In this document: in pieces, positions 1 through 36,370 of the stretch
Position numbering within the stretch: position 1 is the first letter of the stretch
Layout of the letters: each line of letters begins with the position of its first letter
NCBI RefSeq assembly: GCF_003265705.1
Contig: NW_020312859.1
Location: 2,336,755-2,400,754, forward strand
Direction: 5' to 3'
DNA from: Callorhinus ursinus
Taxonomy: Eukaryota; Chordata; Mammalia; Carnivora; Otariidae
DNA length: 64,000 nt
Notes under the pieces: model-generated
The model's database searches: none
Seen by the model: the letters and a program-made list of their open reading frames with translations, nothing else
Told to the model about the DNA's origin: nothing
Position numbers and translations under genes: made by a program

Positions 1-829
1 GCTGTGGAAGTTACATATCAAAATTCTTGTTGGATCTCCCCAACTTATTCTGACATTGTCCCCCCAGTGTTTCTCTTTGCAACCTGTTCTCTATTCCCCA
101 GCACCCACCACAGAAAATGGTCTCTAAGGTCTTTGTAAGTACTCAAGAGATTGGAAGTATGCCTCAGCATGTAGTGGGATTGCAAAAGAGACTTCTTTTC
201 CATAAAACTTCATCAATACCCCCTCCCGGCAAGAAAAGAATCTGTCAATACACTTAGAAATAAGACCCAGCTCATTTGCAAGAATATCATTATTTCCTTG
301 TTCTCTCTTCTCTCCACTTGGAAAATCTCTAAGATCATTTCCCTCTTCTTATCACATACAAATAAGCCTGGTCTGTTATTATTTAACAACACTTTTATTC
401 TAGTGTCCACCCATTCGTTGTCCTGTACTGCCTGAATGGAATGGTTTCTGTTCTTGTCGCTCTTACTCTAAACTCATTATGGTTCTCGGTACAGGTATAT
501 AACTATCTCATTACGTCTGCAAGTTGAGTCAAGCTGGAGCCTATCTCTATACTGACACACATTTTTTTATAAATCTTTCTGCCTTCATTATATCACATTA
601 TACTCTTTTTAAATTATGGGCACAAACAGATTTTATCATCTAAGAATTTCAATCCGGAAGAGCAGTAAGAGTATTACAAATATACATATCAGTTAAAAAG
701 GGGGGGCACTGGGTCTGACACGGCTGAAAACCATTGGCCTAGCCTAGTAACAACCACAGGTATTTGTCAAATCCACAACATACTACTTTTAATATGTGTG
801 AAACATTATTTAAAGTTACACATATTATA

Positions 830-1010
830 TCACTTAATATTCAAACAACATATGAGGCAGATACTTGGTCTCCATTTTACAGATAAGAAAACTAAAGCAA
901 CAGAGAGGTTATGTTACTTGCCCAAGGTCACAAAGCTAGTAAACAGGGAGCCCAGGATTCAAACCTGGGCAGTGTGACTCCTGAATCCAACCTCCTAGCT
1001 ACTGAGCAGA
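830..1010 (-). repeat. MIR SINE
   Basis: Matches the MIR core in reverse (ccattttacagataagaaaac, then ttgcccaaggtcac), in STK4 intron 7. Confidence 0.8.
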
Positions 1011-1179
1011 GCGCCTGCAAACCCCTCCCATCCTTCCAGGCCCACGCACTGAGGTTACCTGCTCCAGGAGAGCGGTCCTAGTACTGCCAGCCCAAAGAGG
1101 CCTCCTCCCATCATGAGCGAGAAGAGCACCTACCACTAATCTCAGTTCCTCATCAGAACTGGGTAGACTTGTGGGCACT

Positions 1180-1375
1180 CCTGCTTTGGACCCAAGAAGA
1201 CCTTGGTTCTAGTCTCAGCTCTGCTGTTTTTCAGCTGAGGAACTCTAAATGAGTTAACCTTTCTAAGCTTCCATTTTTTCACCTATAAAACTGAAATAAT
1301 AGCCATCCCTCCTAGGGCGTCTGTGATGATTAAATGGCACCCAGCACACAGCAGGGGCTCACTAAATGGCAGTTC
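1180..1375 (+). repeat. MIR SINE
   Basis: MIR-like direct copy (ctcagctctgctg, cacctataaaactgaaataat, gatgattaaatg). Confidence 0.7.
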
Positions 1376-1583
1376 CCAGTCTCTGATCCCACATAGCCCT
1401 CCATTTTCTTGCATTATTATCTTGGTCAATGCTTTAACACTCTTTTCTACTCAGATTCAAAGCTCCCTGGAGGCAGGGAATGTCTTATACTTCTTTACTG
1501 TCTCTGTGGAGGTGGGTTGGCAGCATCTTTTGGCCAGTATGTGAATGAAAAAGAGGGAGGCAGCACCTCGGGGAGAATCATAC

Positions 1584-27614
<26,031 letters not shown>

Positions 27615-27697
27615 GGCGCTGCCGGCAGCCGCCCAGACCCGCTCACTGCTCCATCCTCCCCCGGGACCTCCCCGAGCCCGCCCCGCAGACCCTCCCA

Positions 27698-27726
27698 CAC
27701 TTCCGCTTTCCGCCCCCACCGGAAGC
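27698..27726. promoter_or_regulatory. Two ETS/GABP-type sites
   Basis: CACTTCCGC (27698-27706) and CCGGAAGC (27719-27726) are ETS cores on opposite strands near the probable STK4 transcription start. Paired ETS sites are common in CpG-island promoters. Motif match only. Confidence 0.5.
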
Positions 27727-27773
27727 GGCGCGCAGCGCGCGAGCGGGGCGGAGCGGCGAGGACCGGCCCGGAC

Positions 27774-27800
27774 CACGTGGTGCGGAGACTGAGTCACGTG
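27774..27800. promoter_or_regulatory. Paired CACGTG E-boxes
   Basis: Two perfect palindromic E-boxes, 27774-27779 and 27795-27800, start 21 bp apart. The second sits in GTCACGTGGC, close to the CLEAR/USF-type extended site. They lie about 160-186 bp upstream of the STK4 ATG. USF, MAX/MYC and TFEB/MITF family factors bind this core; which one acts here is unknown. Confidence 0.6.
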
Positions 27801-27806
27801 GCGCGC

Positions 27807-27817
27807 GGGGCGGGGCC
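27807..27817 (+). promoter_or_regulatory. GC box (Sp1/KLF type)
   Basis: GGGGCGGGGCC matches the Sp1 consensus, upstream of STK4 and just beyond the E-box pair. Confidence 0.55.
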
Positions 27818-28194
27818 GCGGATCCCGGAGCGTCCTCCGTAGAGCTCGAGTGCGTCGGCGACGCGGTGCCCGTGTGGGGCGGTTCGTCCGGGACACTGGG
27901 ACTCGGGCCGGGAGCTCGTCTCCGCTTCGGCCCGACCCTCGTTCCTCGGACCGCGATACTGAGGGTGCTTGCGAAGCGCCGTCGGTTCTCAACCGGCCAA
28001 GTTCTACGCGATTTCGGGGAAGCGCTGCTCCGAGGTATTTGTGGGTTCCTACCGCTCCTAGCCGGTTGGATTCTTGTTCCAGACGGAGGCCGGACCGCCC
28101 TTGGATGTCACAGAGCATCAGGCTGCAAATTGCTCACCCTCTTTTCTTAAGGGCCTCTCACCTTTGAGTTAGTTTGCGGACAGAAAGATAGCTA

Positions 28195-28620
28195 GCTAAC
28201 CGTGATTAAGCTCTTGCCATGTGCTTACTTACGTATATATTATCTCGTTTAATCCTCTTAGGAAACCTGTAACGTTATCCCCAATTTTATGTATTATTTG
28301 TCCTGCTTTTCCCAAAGGTATGCCACCCATGAAATTAACACCTGAGCAACCACCTTTCAGGACCACCCAGGTATAGCACCCCATGTGCTAAAATAGGGGT
28401 AACCGATCCGTTCCCCTTACACAGGAGGAACACATTTACAGAGAATCTATGGGCCAGGCACAATCCTAGGCTGTCTCTTAATCGTCAAACAACCCTATGA
28501 AGTAGAAGTTATTATCCCCATTTTACAGGTGAGGAAGCTGAGACTCACTTAGACACAGCTAGTGAGAGAAAAGTTTTTAACCCAAGATGGGCTGGACTCC
28601 ACAGAATGCATGTTTTATTT
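28195..28620 (-). repeat. Two MIR fragments
   Basis: Reverse MIR parts at about 28195-28300 (aagctcttgccatgtgctta, ctcgtttaatcctctta) and 28430-28620 (gggccaggcacaatcctagg, ccccattttacaggtgagga). Confidence 0.8.
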
Positions 28621-28828
28621 GCCTCTTTGCCCTACTACAAATCTGTACAAATGGCAGTAGGAGCCCTGAGGTAGTAAAGATCAAAAGTTCCTATACAAAG
28701 TTTAGGAAGCCATCACAGGTCCCTATTGCAAAAAGTCAGCCCTCTATCCTCTGAAATCCCCTGGTACTTTTCCTGTACTTCTCCTAAAGCACACTCCTCG
28801 TTTGACCTTATGTTCAGGCCCCGCTGCC

Positions 28829-28847
28829 CACACACACACACACACAC
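28829..28847. repeat. (CA)n microsatellite
   Basis: About nine CA units. Confidence 0.9.
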
Positions 28848-29164
28848 CCACCCCTATAAATGAGGTACTTGGAAAACATTTTTAAAAATAAATGTGAATT
28901 TACCAGTACACAATGTCAAACATCCCTCCTTTATCCCCTTCCTGGGATTTTTCCAAAAGATAGACTGACATTAGGATTGCCCCGTCTTTCAGTAGAATGT
29001 CCAGTCCAGCACTGCCCCAAAGAAATTTCTGTGATGGTGGAAATGTTCTATATATGTGCTGTCCAAAACCATTGCCAGTAGACGGACACATGTGGCTGCT
29101 GAGCACTTTAAATGTGACTAGTATGACTGACAAACTGAATTTTAAATTATATTTAATATAACTA

Positions 29165-29350
29165 AGGGGCACCTGGGTGGCTCAGTTGGTTAAGCGACTG
29201 CCTTCGGCTCAGGTCATGATCCCAGGGTCCTGGGATCAAGTCCCACATTGGGCTCCCTGCTCAACGGGGAGCCTGCTTCTCCCTCTTCCTCTTCCCCCAA
29301 CTCATTCTTGTTCTGTCTCTCAAATAAATAAATAAAAATCTTTAAAAATA
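29165..29350 (+). repeat. Can-SINE
   Basis: ggggcacctgggtggctcag to an A-rich tail. Confidence 0.95.
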
Positions 29351-29414
29351 AATAAGTAAATAACAAACCTTAGCGAACCATAATATGATAATAGCTTAAG
29401 AGAAAGAACCAATG

Positions 29415-29620
29415 GGGCGTCTAGGCGGCTCAGTTGGTTGAGCATCTGACTTGTGATTTTGGTTCAGGTCATGATCTCAGGGTTGTGAGATTCTGCGTCT
29501 GGCTCCGTGCCCAGTGGGGAGTCCGCTTGAGATTCTTTCTCCCTTTCTCTCTGCCCCTCTCGCCGCGTGTGCACACACTTTCTTTCTCTCTCACTCAAAA
29601 ATAAATAAAATCTTTAAAAA
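29415..29620 (+). repeat. Can-SINE
   Basis: ggggcgtctaggcggctcag to an A-rich tail. Flanks agaaagaaccaatg / agagagaaccaatg. Confidence 0.95.
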
Positions 29621-29871
29621 AGAGAGAACCAATGAGCAGGGTTACTCATATTTCATTCTGTGCCTACTGAGCTACACATGCCTGGCACTGTACTAGGCTC
29701 TGGCTATGTACTAGTACTCAGGACATAGATGAGTTCTAGCTTTTTTTTTGTAATTTACAGTGTAGAAGACATAGTTGCTACAGAGGTAATTAATGTAGTG
29801 ATAAATTATATAAAACTAATATGAGAACCTAACCGAGGCTAGTAGGATCAGGAAAACTCTGAGGTCAGAAC

Positions 29872-30245
29872 AGTCATTCATTCATTCAGTCAGTCAGTCA
29901 TTCATTCATTCAACAAATACATATCTAGTATATGCTCTGGGCCAAGCACAGTACTAGGTGCAAAGCAGTGAGCAAAATAAAGTTTCTACCCTCGTGGATC
30001 TTACATTCAGGTGGGAAAGGCAATAAACAAAGCAAGAAAAACCATATAGACCAAAAAAAACATGTGACTGAATTGAGACTAAGTCACACTAATATTTTTA
30101 AAGAGCATTTAAGGCAGACGGAACAACAAGGGCAAAGGCTTGTGTTGGAAGAGCAGCTAGAAGTTGGCATGTTTGGAGCAGAATGAATAAGGAACGGTAG
30201 GAGATGAGGTAGGAACTGTGGCCGGAGTCACATTGAATAAGGGCA
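29872..30245 (-). repeat. L2 LINE 3' end, reverse, with CATT/CAGT repeat
   Basis: Reverse L2 (ttcattcattcaacaaatac, gggccaagcacagtactagg, cgtggatcttacattcagg), preceded by a short cattcatt/cagtcagt tandem. Confidence 0.8.
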
Positions 30246-30329
30246 ATGTAAAGATGCAAAAAATTGCAAAGAGTTAGTTCAGTGTACCAGTTAACTATCA
30301 CTATGTAAAAAACCACCCCAAAGCCCAAT

Positions 30330-30669
30330 GGTTTCTAAGTAATCATTTTCCAGTTTTTGGTTATTACAAATAAAACTTACAATCATTTATGTACACGTTT
30401 ATATGGACATACATATAGGCATACCTACATTTCATTTCTCTTGTAAACACGCAGGTGAGAAATAGCTGGGTCATATAGAAGATACTTGGTTAATGTATTA
30501 AGAAACTGTTTTTCAGGGTGATTATACTATTTTACATTTCCACCAACAGTGTATGGGAATTTCAATAGCTCTATGTCATCTACACTGGTATGATTGGTCT
30601 TTGCAATTTTAGCCGATCTAATAGTGTGTAGTGGTACCTCACTGCGTTGCCTTTCTTTTTTAAAAGATT

Positions 30670-30708
<39 letters not shown>

Positions 30709-31190
30709 TTTGGGGGGGCACAAGCAAGGAGGGAGAGGCAGAGGGAGAGGGAGAAGCAGACTCCCTGCTGAGCATGGAGCCTGATATGAGGCTTGATCCC
30801 AGGACCCTGAGATCAGGACCTGAGCTGAAGGCAGACACTTAACCTACTGAGCCACCAGGCTCCCCTCTCACTGTGTTTCTCATTTGTATTTTTTCTACTG
30901 GCTAATGAGGTTGAGCATCTTTTCAAGTGCTTGTCATCTGTATATTTTCTGAACTATCTGTTCAAGTCTTTTGTCCTTCGTAAAATTGCACTGTTTCCTT
31001 GTTACTGAGTTTTTAGTGTTTTTTAATATTCTGGATGCATGTCCTTTATCAGATATGTGATTTACAAGCATTTTTCTGGGGCTTGTATTTTCATTCTCTT
31101 AACAGTCTCATTTAAAGAACAGAAACTTTAATTTTTAAGTATAGTTTATCCACTTTTTTTCTGAGTCATACTTTTGATGTCATACCTAAG
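30330..31190 (-). repeat. L1 3' region, reverse, split by a Can-SINE
   Basis: Reverse L1 (cattttacatttccaccaac, agtgtatgggaatttcaata, ... tttgtccttcgtaaaattgc, ggatgcatgtcctttatcag). The minus Can-SINE at 30655-30865 interrupts it. Confidence 0.85.
30655..30865 (-). repeat. Can-SINE with expanded (TTTA)n tail
   Basis: Minus copy. The tail holds about eleven TTTA units (30668-30711). Flanks ctcactgcgtt / ctcactgtgtt. Confidence 0.95.
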
Positions 31191-31585
31191 AAGACTTAGG
31201 GGAAGAGACCAACCCTGCAAGCTCACTTCCCAGGTTCCCATGTCAGCTGACCTTTGGCCAGTTTCAGCCAGCACTGGCAGGAGATGGAGGGCAGAACTAA
31301 GAGAGAAGCCAGTCTTTCTCTCTCTTCTTTGCTTCTGATCAAGTATCCAACAGTAACTTTGTCTTCAGCTCCTCCTAGAGCATCCTTACTTGGCTCCAGC
31401 TTCTACTCTACTGCAGCTTCTGAACTCTGTAAATATCACTGATGAAGGAGCAGAGGCAAACTGAGGGCAAAGCACAAGCTAACACTCCACAACTCCTCCA
31501 CCCCACCTTGTGGGATATGTGTGACATTCCTCAGGCACTTCTGGCTGCCCTAGGACAAAGGAAAGGAAAAAAAAAATGGTTAACT

Positions 31586-31787
31586 GGGGGCGCCTGGCTG
31601 GCTCAGTCGTTAAGCGTCTGCCTTCGGCTTAGGTCATGATCCCAGGGTCCTGGGATCAAGCCCCGCATCAGGCTCCCTGCTCCGCGGGAGGCCTGCTTCA
31701 CCCTCTCCCACTCCCTCTGCTTGAGTTCCCTCTCTCACTGTGTCTCCCTCTGTCAAATAAATAAATAAAATCTTAAAAAAAAAAAAA
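31586..31787 (+). repeat. Can-SINE
   Basis: ggggcgcctggctggctcag to an A-rich tail. Target duplication ggttaac on both sides. It interrupts the LTR-like sequence. Confidence 0.95.
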
Positions 31788-31887
31788 GGTTAACCGATGG
31801 CGATCGCAGTCATGCCGGATGCAGGACACAAGTCTCCTTCAGTTTGCAACTGTCTTAATGATTTATAAGGAAAAAAGCAATTTCCGA

Positions 31888-32132
31888 TCGGAGGGGGAGA
31901 TGAACCATGAGAGACGATGGACTCTGAAAAACAAACTGAGGGTTCTAGGGGGGAGGAGGGAGGGGGGATGGGTTAGCCTGGTGATGGGTATTAAGGAGGG
32001 CATGTTCTGCGTGGAGCACTGGGTGTTATGCACAAACAATGAATCATGGAACACTACATCAAAAAAACTAATGATGTAATGTATGGTGATTAACATAACA
32101 ATAAAAATTTAAAGAACAACAACAACAAAAAT
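31888..32132 (+). repeat. Carnivore L1 3' UTR fragment
   Basis: Direct L1 3' end (gaaccatgagagacgatggac, tgatgggtattaaggagg, cactgggtgttatgcac, aatgaatcatggaacac) ending in an A-rich tail. The repeat aatttcc at both sides supports a 5'-truncated insertion. Confidence 0.85.
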
Positions 32133-32134
32133 TT

Positions 32135-32340
32135 CCAGAAACCTATAGACTCAATTTCCTGGAGCCCTAACATCACCCTCCTCTCCATAGGATAGAAAAT
32201 CTTTAATCAGTCACTCCTCATAACCCCAGTGCAGCTCTTTCTACCCCTGGGTCCTGCCTCCGTGCTTTAATAAAACCTACCTTTTTGCCCCAAAGATGTC
32301 TCAAGAATTCTTTCTTGGCCGTTGGCTCCAAACCCCAACA
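32135..32340 (+). repeat. Endogenous-retrovirus-type LTR 3' part (broken)
   Basis: Looks like the R-U5 part of a gammaretrovirus-like (ERV1) LTR: AATAAA near 32269, then tctcaagaattctttcttgg and an end in CA near 32340. Its 5' part appears to lie left of the L1 fragment and the Can-SINE. No gag, pol or env reading frame follows, so it is probably a solo, disrupted LTR. Confidence 0.55.
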
Positions 32341-32716
32341 CTCCAAGCCATATCATCACCATTTCCTTTTTATATTCAAGTCCTGGGCCTAGTAGTCATT
32401 TCCTGCTGCTGCTGGCCTTTGGGCTCCCTCACCGTTCTCTGTTGGCTTCTTGACTCCTCTTTCACCTCTGACACCCAATTCCCTGAACTAACTTCTTATC
32501 TCAAATCCCTTCCATAAGACATCTTACTCAGTGTTTTCAGATTAGATCATGATTGATACACCTGAACTGAAAAGCATCCAGAACTGTAAATTGACAAATT
32601 ATGATGCTGTCTATACTTCTTTCCCCAAGACTAATTGGTTCATTATTTGCAATCAGCATATAAAAGTATTGGCTGTGCCTGGCTCAGTTAAATGAAATGT
32701 AAGGTTGTCCTGACTC

Positions 32717-32926
32717 TTTTTTTTTTCCTTAGATTTTATTTATTTGCTAGAGAGAGCGTGGGCGAGAGAGAGTGAGCAAGAGCACGAGCAGGGGGAGCTG
32801 CAGGCAGAGGGAGAAGCAGGCTCCCTGCTGAGCAAGGAGCCCGATGCGGGACTTGATCCCAGGACCCTGGGATCATGACCTGAGCTGAAGGCAGCCGCTT
32901 AACCGACTGAGCCACCCAGGCGCCCC
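32717..32926 (-). repeat. Can-SINE, minus copy
   Basis: Poly(T) to gagccacccaggcgccccag. Flanks gttgtcctgactct / gagtgtcctgattct. Confidence 0.95.
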
Positions 32927-33204
32927 AGAGTGTCCTGATTCTAACACATCTTTACTCACCAGCGTCTCTCAACCAAGGAAGGCAGAGATATTATTTAAAG
33001 AAACTACCAATTAACCCTGAAAAGAAGTGTTTAAACAACAAAAAGATTACTGTCCAATAATAATGTCTGTGCATATTATCTCATTCAGGAGACTACAGCT
33101 ATAATATCTATTCCTTCCCCATTAAAGCTGAATACAAATTAAATATGGCTTTAATGAGATGGTTAACTCAGAGAGATGAAATCTTAATAAATATCAAAAA
33201 GTTA

Positions 33205-33660
33205 TTTCCTGCCCCAAAAAGAGAACCCAAATTTCCATCAGCTGATAAATGTATAAATAAAATGGACACCCAAAATGTATACAATGGAAAATTATTCAGC
33301 AATAAAAAGGAATGAAGTTCTGATACATGGCTACACCATGGATGACCATGGAAAACACTGTGCTATGTCAAAGAAGCCAATCACAAAGAATCGTGTATCA
33401 TATGATTCCATGTACCTGAAAAGTCCAAAATAGGCAAATCCATCAGAAGGTAGATTAGTGGTTGCTTTGGGCTTGGGCTTGGGGATGGGGGAGATGGGGT
33501 AGGTGAATTGGGCCTGATGACTAAAAGATGTGGGGTTTCATTTTGGGGTAATGACAATACTGTAACATTGATTGTGGTGATTGTACAACACTGACTATAA
33601 TAAAAACCACTGAACTGTACACAACTTTAAGTGGGTGAATTTTATGCTAGCGAATTATTT
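33205..33660 (+). repeat. Old L1 3' region
   Basis: Direct ancient L1 (gaaaattattcagcaataaaa, aggaatgaagttctgataca, catatgattccatgtacctg, ccactgaactgtacac). Confidence 0.85.
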
Positions 33661-33779
33661 TTCAATAAAGTTATTTTTAAAAAATCACCTCCTCCTAGAA
33701 GACTTCCTCTCTGCCCGGACTCCCCAGTATATCCCTCCCCTAAATTCTTTCAGTTCTGCTTTTATCAGCTCTGCATTTA

Positions 33780-34880
33780 TGGGAAGCATTGTGGGAAGGG
33801 CTTACCATTTATCAGTTGCTGTGTTAAGAAACCATTCCCAAAACTTAGTGGCATAAAACAACATTTTTTTCTCTCGCTCATAAATCTACAGTTTGAGCAT
33901 GGTTCCACAGGGAAGGCTCATCTCTTTTCCATGGTGTCAGTCAGGGTCAGTCACCATTTGGATGAATTCTTACCCAAAATGCCTCACTCACATGGCTGAC
34001 AAGTTGGTGCTGGCTGTTGGCTGGGAGCTCACTTGGCGCTGGGGGTAGAGGGGACTTCTCTGTTTTGGTTAAAATAAATATGGGTAAAGGCTAGGTTCTG
34101 AAGGATATTTGTGAAAGGGAGCCAGGCGGAAGCTGCGGTGCCTTTTAATGGCATAGTCTTGGGAGGTAGATAATGTCCCTTATACTGTTGAGGGGACCCC
34201 AAAGTCCTGTGCAGTTTCAAAGAGAGCTGAAGACTGGAAATTATTGTTTTGGTCATTTTTGGAAAATACAGCTTGACACAGGTGTACTTGTCTGGTGTAC
34301 CATTTAGAATATATCCACCTCCAAGCAAGAGAAAAAAAAAAAAACAACTAAATGGTGGCTTAAGGCCCCATGGCATTTGTTGTTTTATTAATAAGTAGCC
34401 CAGAAGTCAGTCCGCCCAGGTTTGATTCAGGGGCTCACCAATGTCAATTTCATCTTTCCCCTCCCCACCCCAGGACATTGGTTTTTCATACCTGCGCTTA
34501 CTGCCTCACAATTGCAAAATGACTACCACATGTCCAGTTGGATATCCTTAACCCAACAGTACCCAAATCATAAAGAGAGCAAAAGAAGCTATTTCGCAGT
34601 CCTGTACCTCTTATCTGGGAGGAAAAACTTTCTCATAAGGACCCAGCAGACATCCTGTAACTCACTGGGGCAAATCACGGGCATGTCCACCCCTGACCAA
34701 TCACTGGCAAAAGAGAGTGAGATTATTGTGATTGGTTTAAAGAAATCCTGATTCATTCCCTGGACCAGGAGAATTCAGACTTCTGGAAGCAAAGATGGAA
34801 GCTGTTGAGTAGATAACCAGCAGTGTATGTGCCTGGTCGAGTTTCCCCACCACACTAAGTGTTCATTCTTTCCTTGTGTG
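33780..34880. other. Intergenic, no gene recognised
   Basis: Contains text typical of a degenerate interspersed repeat near 33820-34030 (cttagtggcataaaacaaca, catggctgacaagttggtgc); family not determined. The 108-122 codon frames show no recognisable domain. Confidence 0.4.
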
Positions 34881-34989
34881 GGGCCCGTGCTGGACTGAGG
34901 GGATTCAGATGGAACAGCAACTCAGAAAGTTTATAGTCTGGTTGGGTTGGGTTTACACAAATAATTATAACTAAATCCCTGAGGGCAGA

Positions 34990-35290
34990 GACCAGGTGTT
35001 TGTCAATAGACCTTCAGAACGGCATGTTTGGTGCCAGCTCCGATTAGGTCTTGTGGAGACAAAAATAAAGACCTATTTCCTGCCTTTAAAGACCTCACAG
35101 TCTTTGAGAAAAACTATAAACTGACAATCACAGAGTGATAAGTGCCAAATGAAGGATAAACCTTGGGAGCAATAGGAGCAGAGGAGGGACAAGGTGAAAG
35201 ACGTGAGGAGTCCAGAAAGGCTCTCAGAAAGGATGGTTGAGTTGATTATAGGTGGAGTCAGGATCAGGCAAGAGGAAGTGTTTGGAAAAG
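34990..35290 (-). repeat. L2 LINE, reverse
   Basis: Reverse L2 body (cctttaaagacctcacagtc, gtgataagtgccaaatgaag, gaaaggctctcagaaagga). Confidence 0.65.
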
Positions 35291-35514
35291 AACTGCAGGA
35301 GGGGGGCACATAAGCCAAGGTCAGGAAGCAAGAGAAACAGCTTCATGTGCGCTGGAGACAACAAGCAATTAAAAACACTGGCACATCAACCGGGACATAG
35401 AGTTAAGTCAAAGGACGCTGAAGATAAGCTAAAGTTTCCCTCTGCGAAAGATCCTCATGAACCTATCAGTGCATTCATTTATTAAATCAGCATCTACAGA
35501 GCAGTAGGTACCAG

Positions 35515-35825
35515 TTAATTTCCAGCCTCAGTACCTTTGCACTTGCTATCTCTCGGTCTGGAATAGCACTCCCCAAATCTTCTCAGGTTTCTTCAGCTCA
35601 ATTAGTCCCTCAGAGACGCCTACCCCATCCCACCCCCCTTATCTAAAATAGTCCCCATGTGGTCACTTTCCATTACATCACTGTTCTGTTTTCCGTCTAG
35701 CATTAATCACATTATGAGATTATCGTCTTCGTTTGCTCAAGAGTTAACAGCCTGTCGGTGACCACCAGAATGTAAGCTCCTTGCGAGCAGGGACCCGGCC
35801 TCTTTCATTGTTTCACCCAGAGTTT
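35515..35825 (+). repeat. L2 LINE 3' end next to the TOMM34 promoter
   Basis: Direct L2 (cagtacctttgcacttgcta, tatctaaaatagtccccatg, agaatgtaagctccttgcga, gcagggacccggcctc). Confidence 0.85.
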
Positions 35826-35859
35826 TAGCATCCCCAGGTTCTCAGCCTACCTCCAGAGA

Positions 35860-36370
35860 CCCTAGCGCGCTTCGCTTGGCAAGTCCCGACCCGAGCATGC
35901 GCAAAAGGCCCCTGGCGCGCGCAGCTCTGGCCCCGCCCCGTGCGTCCCGCCCCCTCCCGGGCAGGTTGGCCGTAGGACTCACGTCCTCGCCGGCCGGTGC
36001 TCCCGCTCGGACGCTGTTGCGCCGGCCTCCGCGCGGTAAACGGATGCGCCCCCCGGTGCGCCGTCCCGGCCCCGGGATGGGCCCCAAACTCGCAGACTCC
36101 GTGGACGAGCTCCGCGCCGCCGGCAACCAGAGCTTCCGCAACGGCCAGTTCGCCGAGGCCACGGTGCTCTACAGCCGCGCGCTGCGGACGCTGCAGGCGC
36201 AAGGTACGACCCTGGCCCCCGTTTCCGTGCCAGGCCGGCCACTTCCTCCGGCGTCCCCCGCCGCGGCCGCCCAGACCTCGCTCCTGCCCGGGGTGCCTGC
36301 GACTTGCTTTCCCCGCGGCCAGCTGGCTCACCAGGGCTCCCGCCCATTCCCCGCTTCGGCATCCTACGAG
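35860..36370 (+). promoter_or_regulatory. TOMM34: TOMM34 CpG-island promoter
   Basis: A CpG-dense block covers the upstream flank, exon 1 and the start of intron 1. It has GC boxes at 35931-35939 and 35946-35954 and no TATA box. GCATGCGCA at 35895-35903 matches the core of an NRF-1 site; NRF-1 is reported to drive human TOMM34. The island starts right after an L2 remnant. Confidence 0.8.
36077..36203 (+). CDS. TOMM34: TOMM34 coding exon 1
   Basis: 127 nt coding 42 residues plus one base, MGPKLADSVDELRAAGNQSF to RALRTLQAQ, the first TPR helix pair. The donor is GTACGACC. The exon lies in the CpG island. Confidence 0.96.

Noticed and set aside
32135..32520. Possible retroviral coding remnant after the LTR-like end
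   Set aside because: No primer-binding site, gag, pol or env similarity was seen downstream; best read as a solo, broken LTR.
33631..33999. 122-codon frame in intergenic DNA
   Set aside because: Overlaps the end of an old L1 fragment and degenerate repeat sequence; no coding signature.
35876..35896. Possible TOMM34 extension starting at 35876
   Set aside because: The codon there is TTG, not ATG; the first in-frame ATG is at 35897.
35825..36362. Minus-strand frames of 106-168 codons over the TOMM34 promoter and exon 1
   Set aside because: Shadow frames of the CpG island and of TOMM34 exon 1; Arg/Gly-rich with no recognisable domain.
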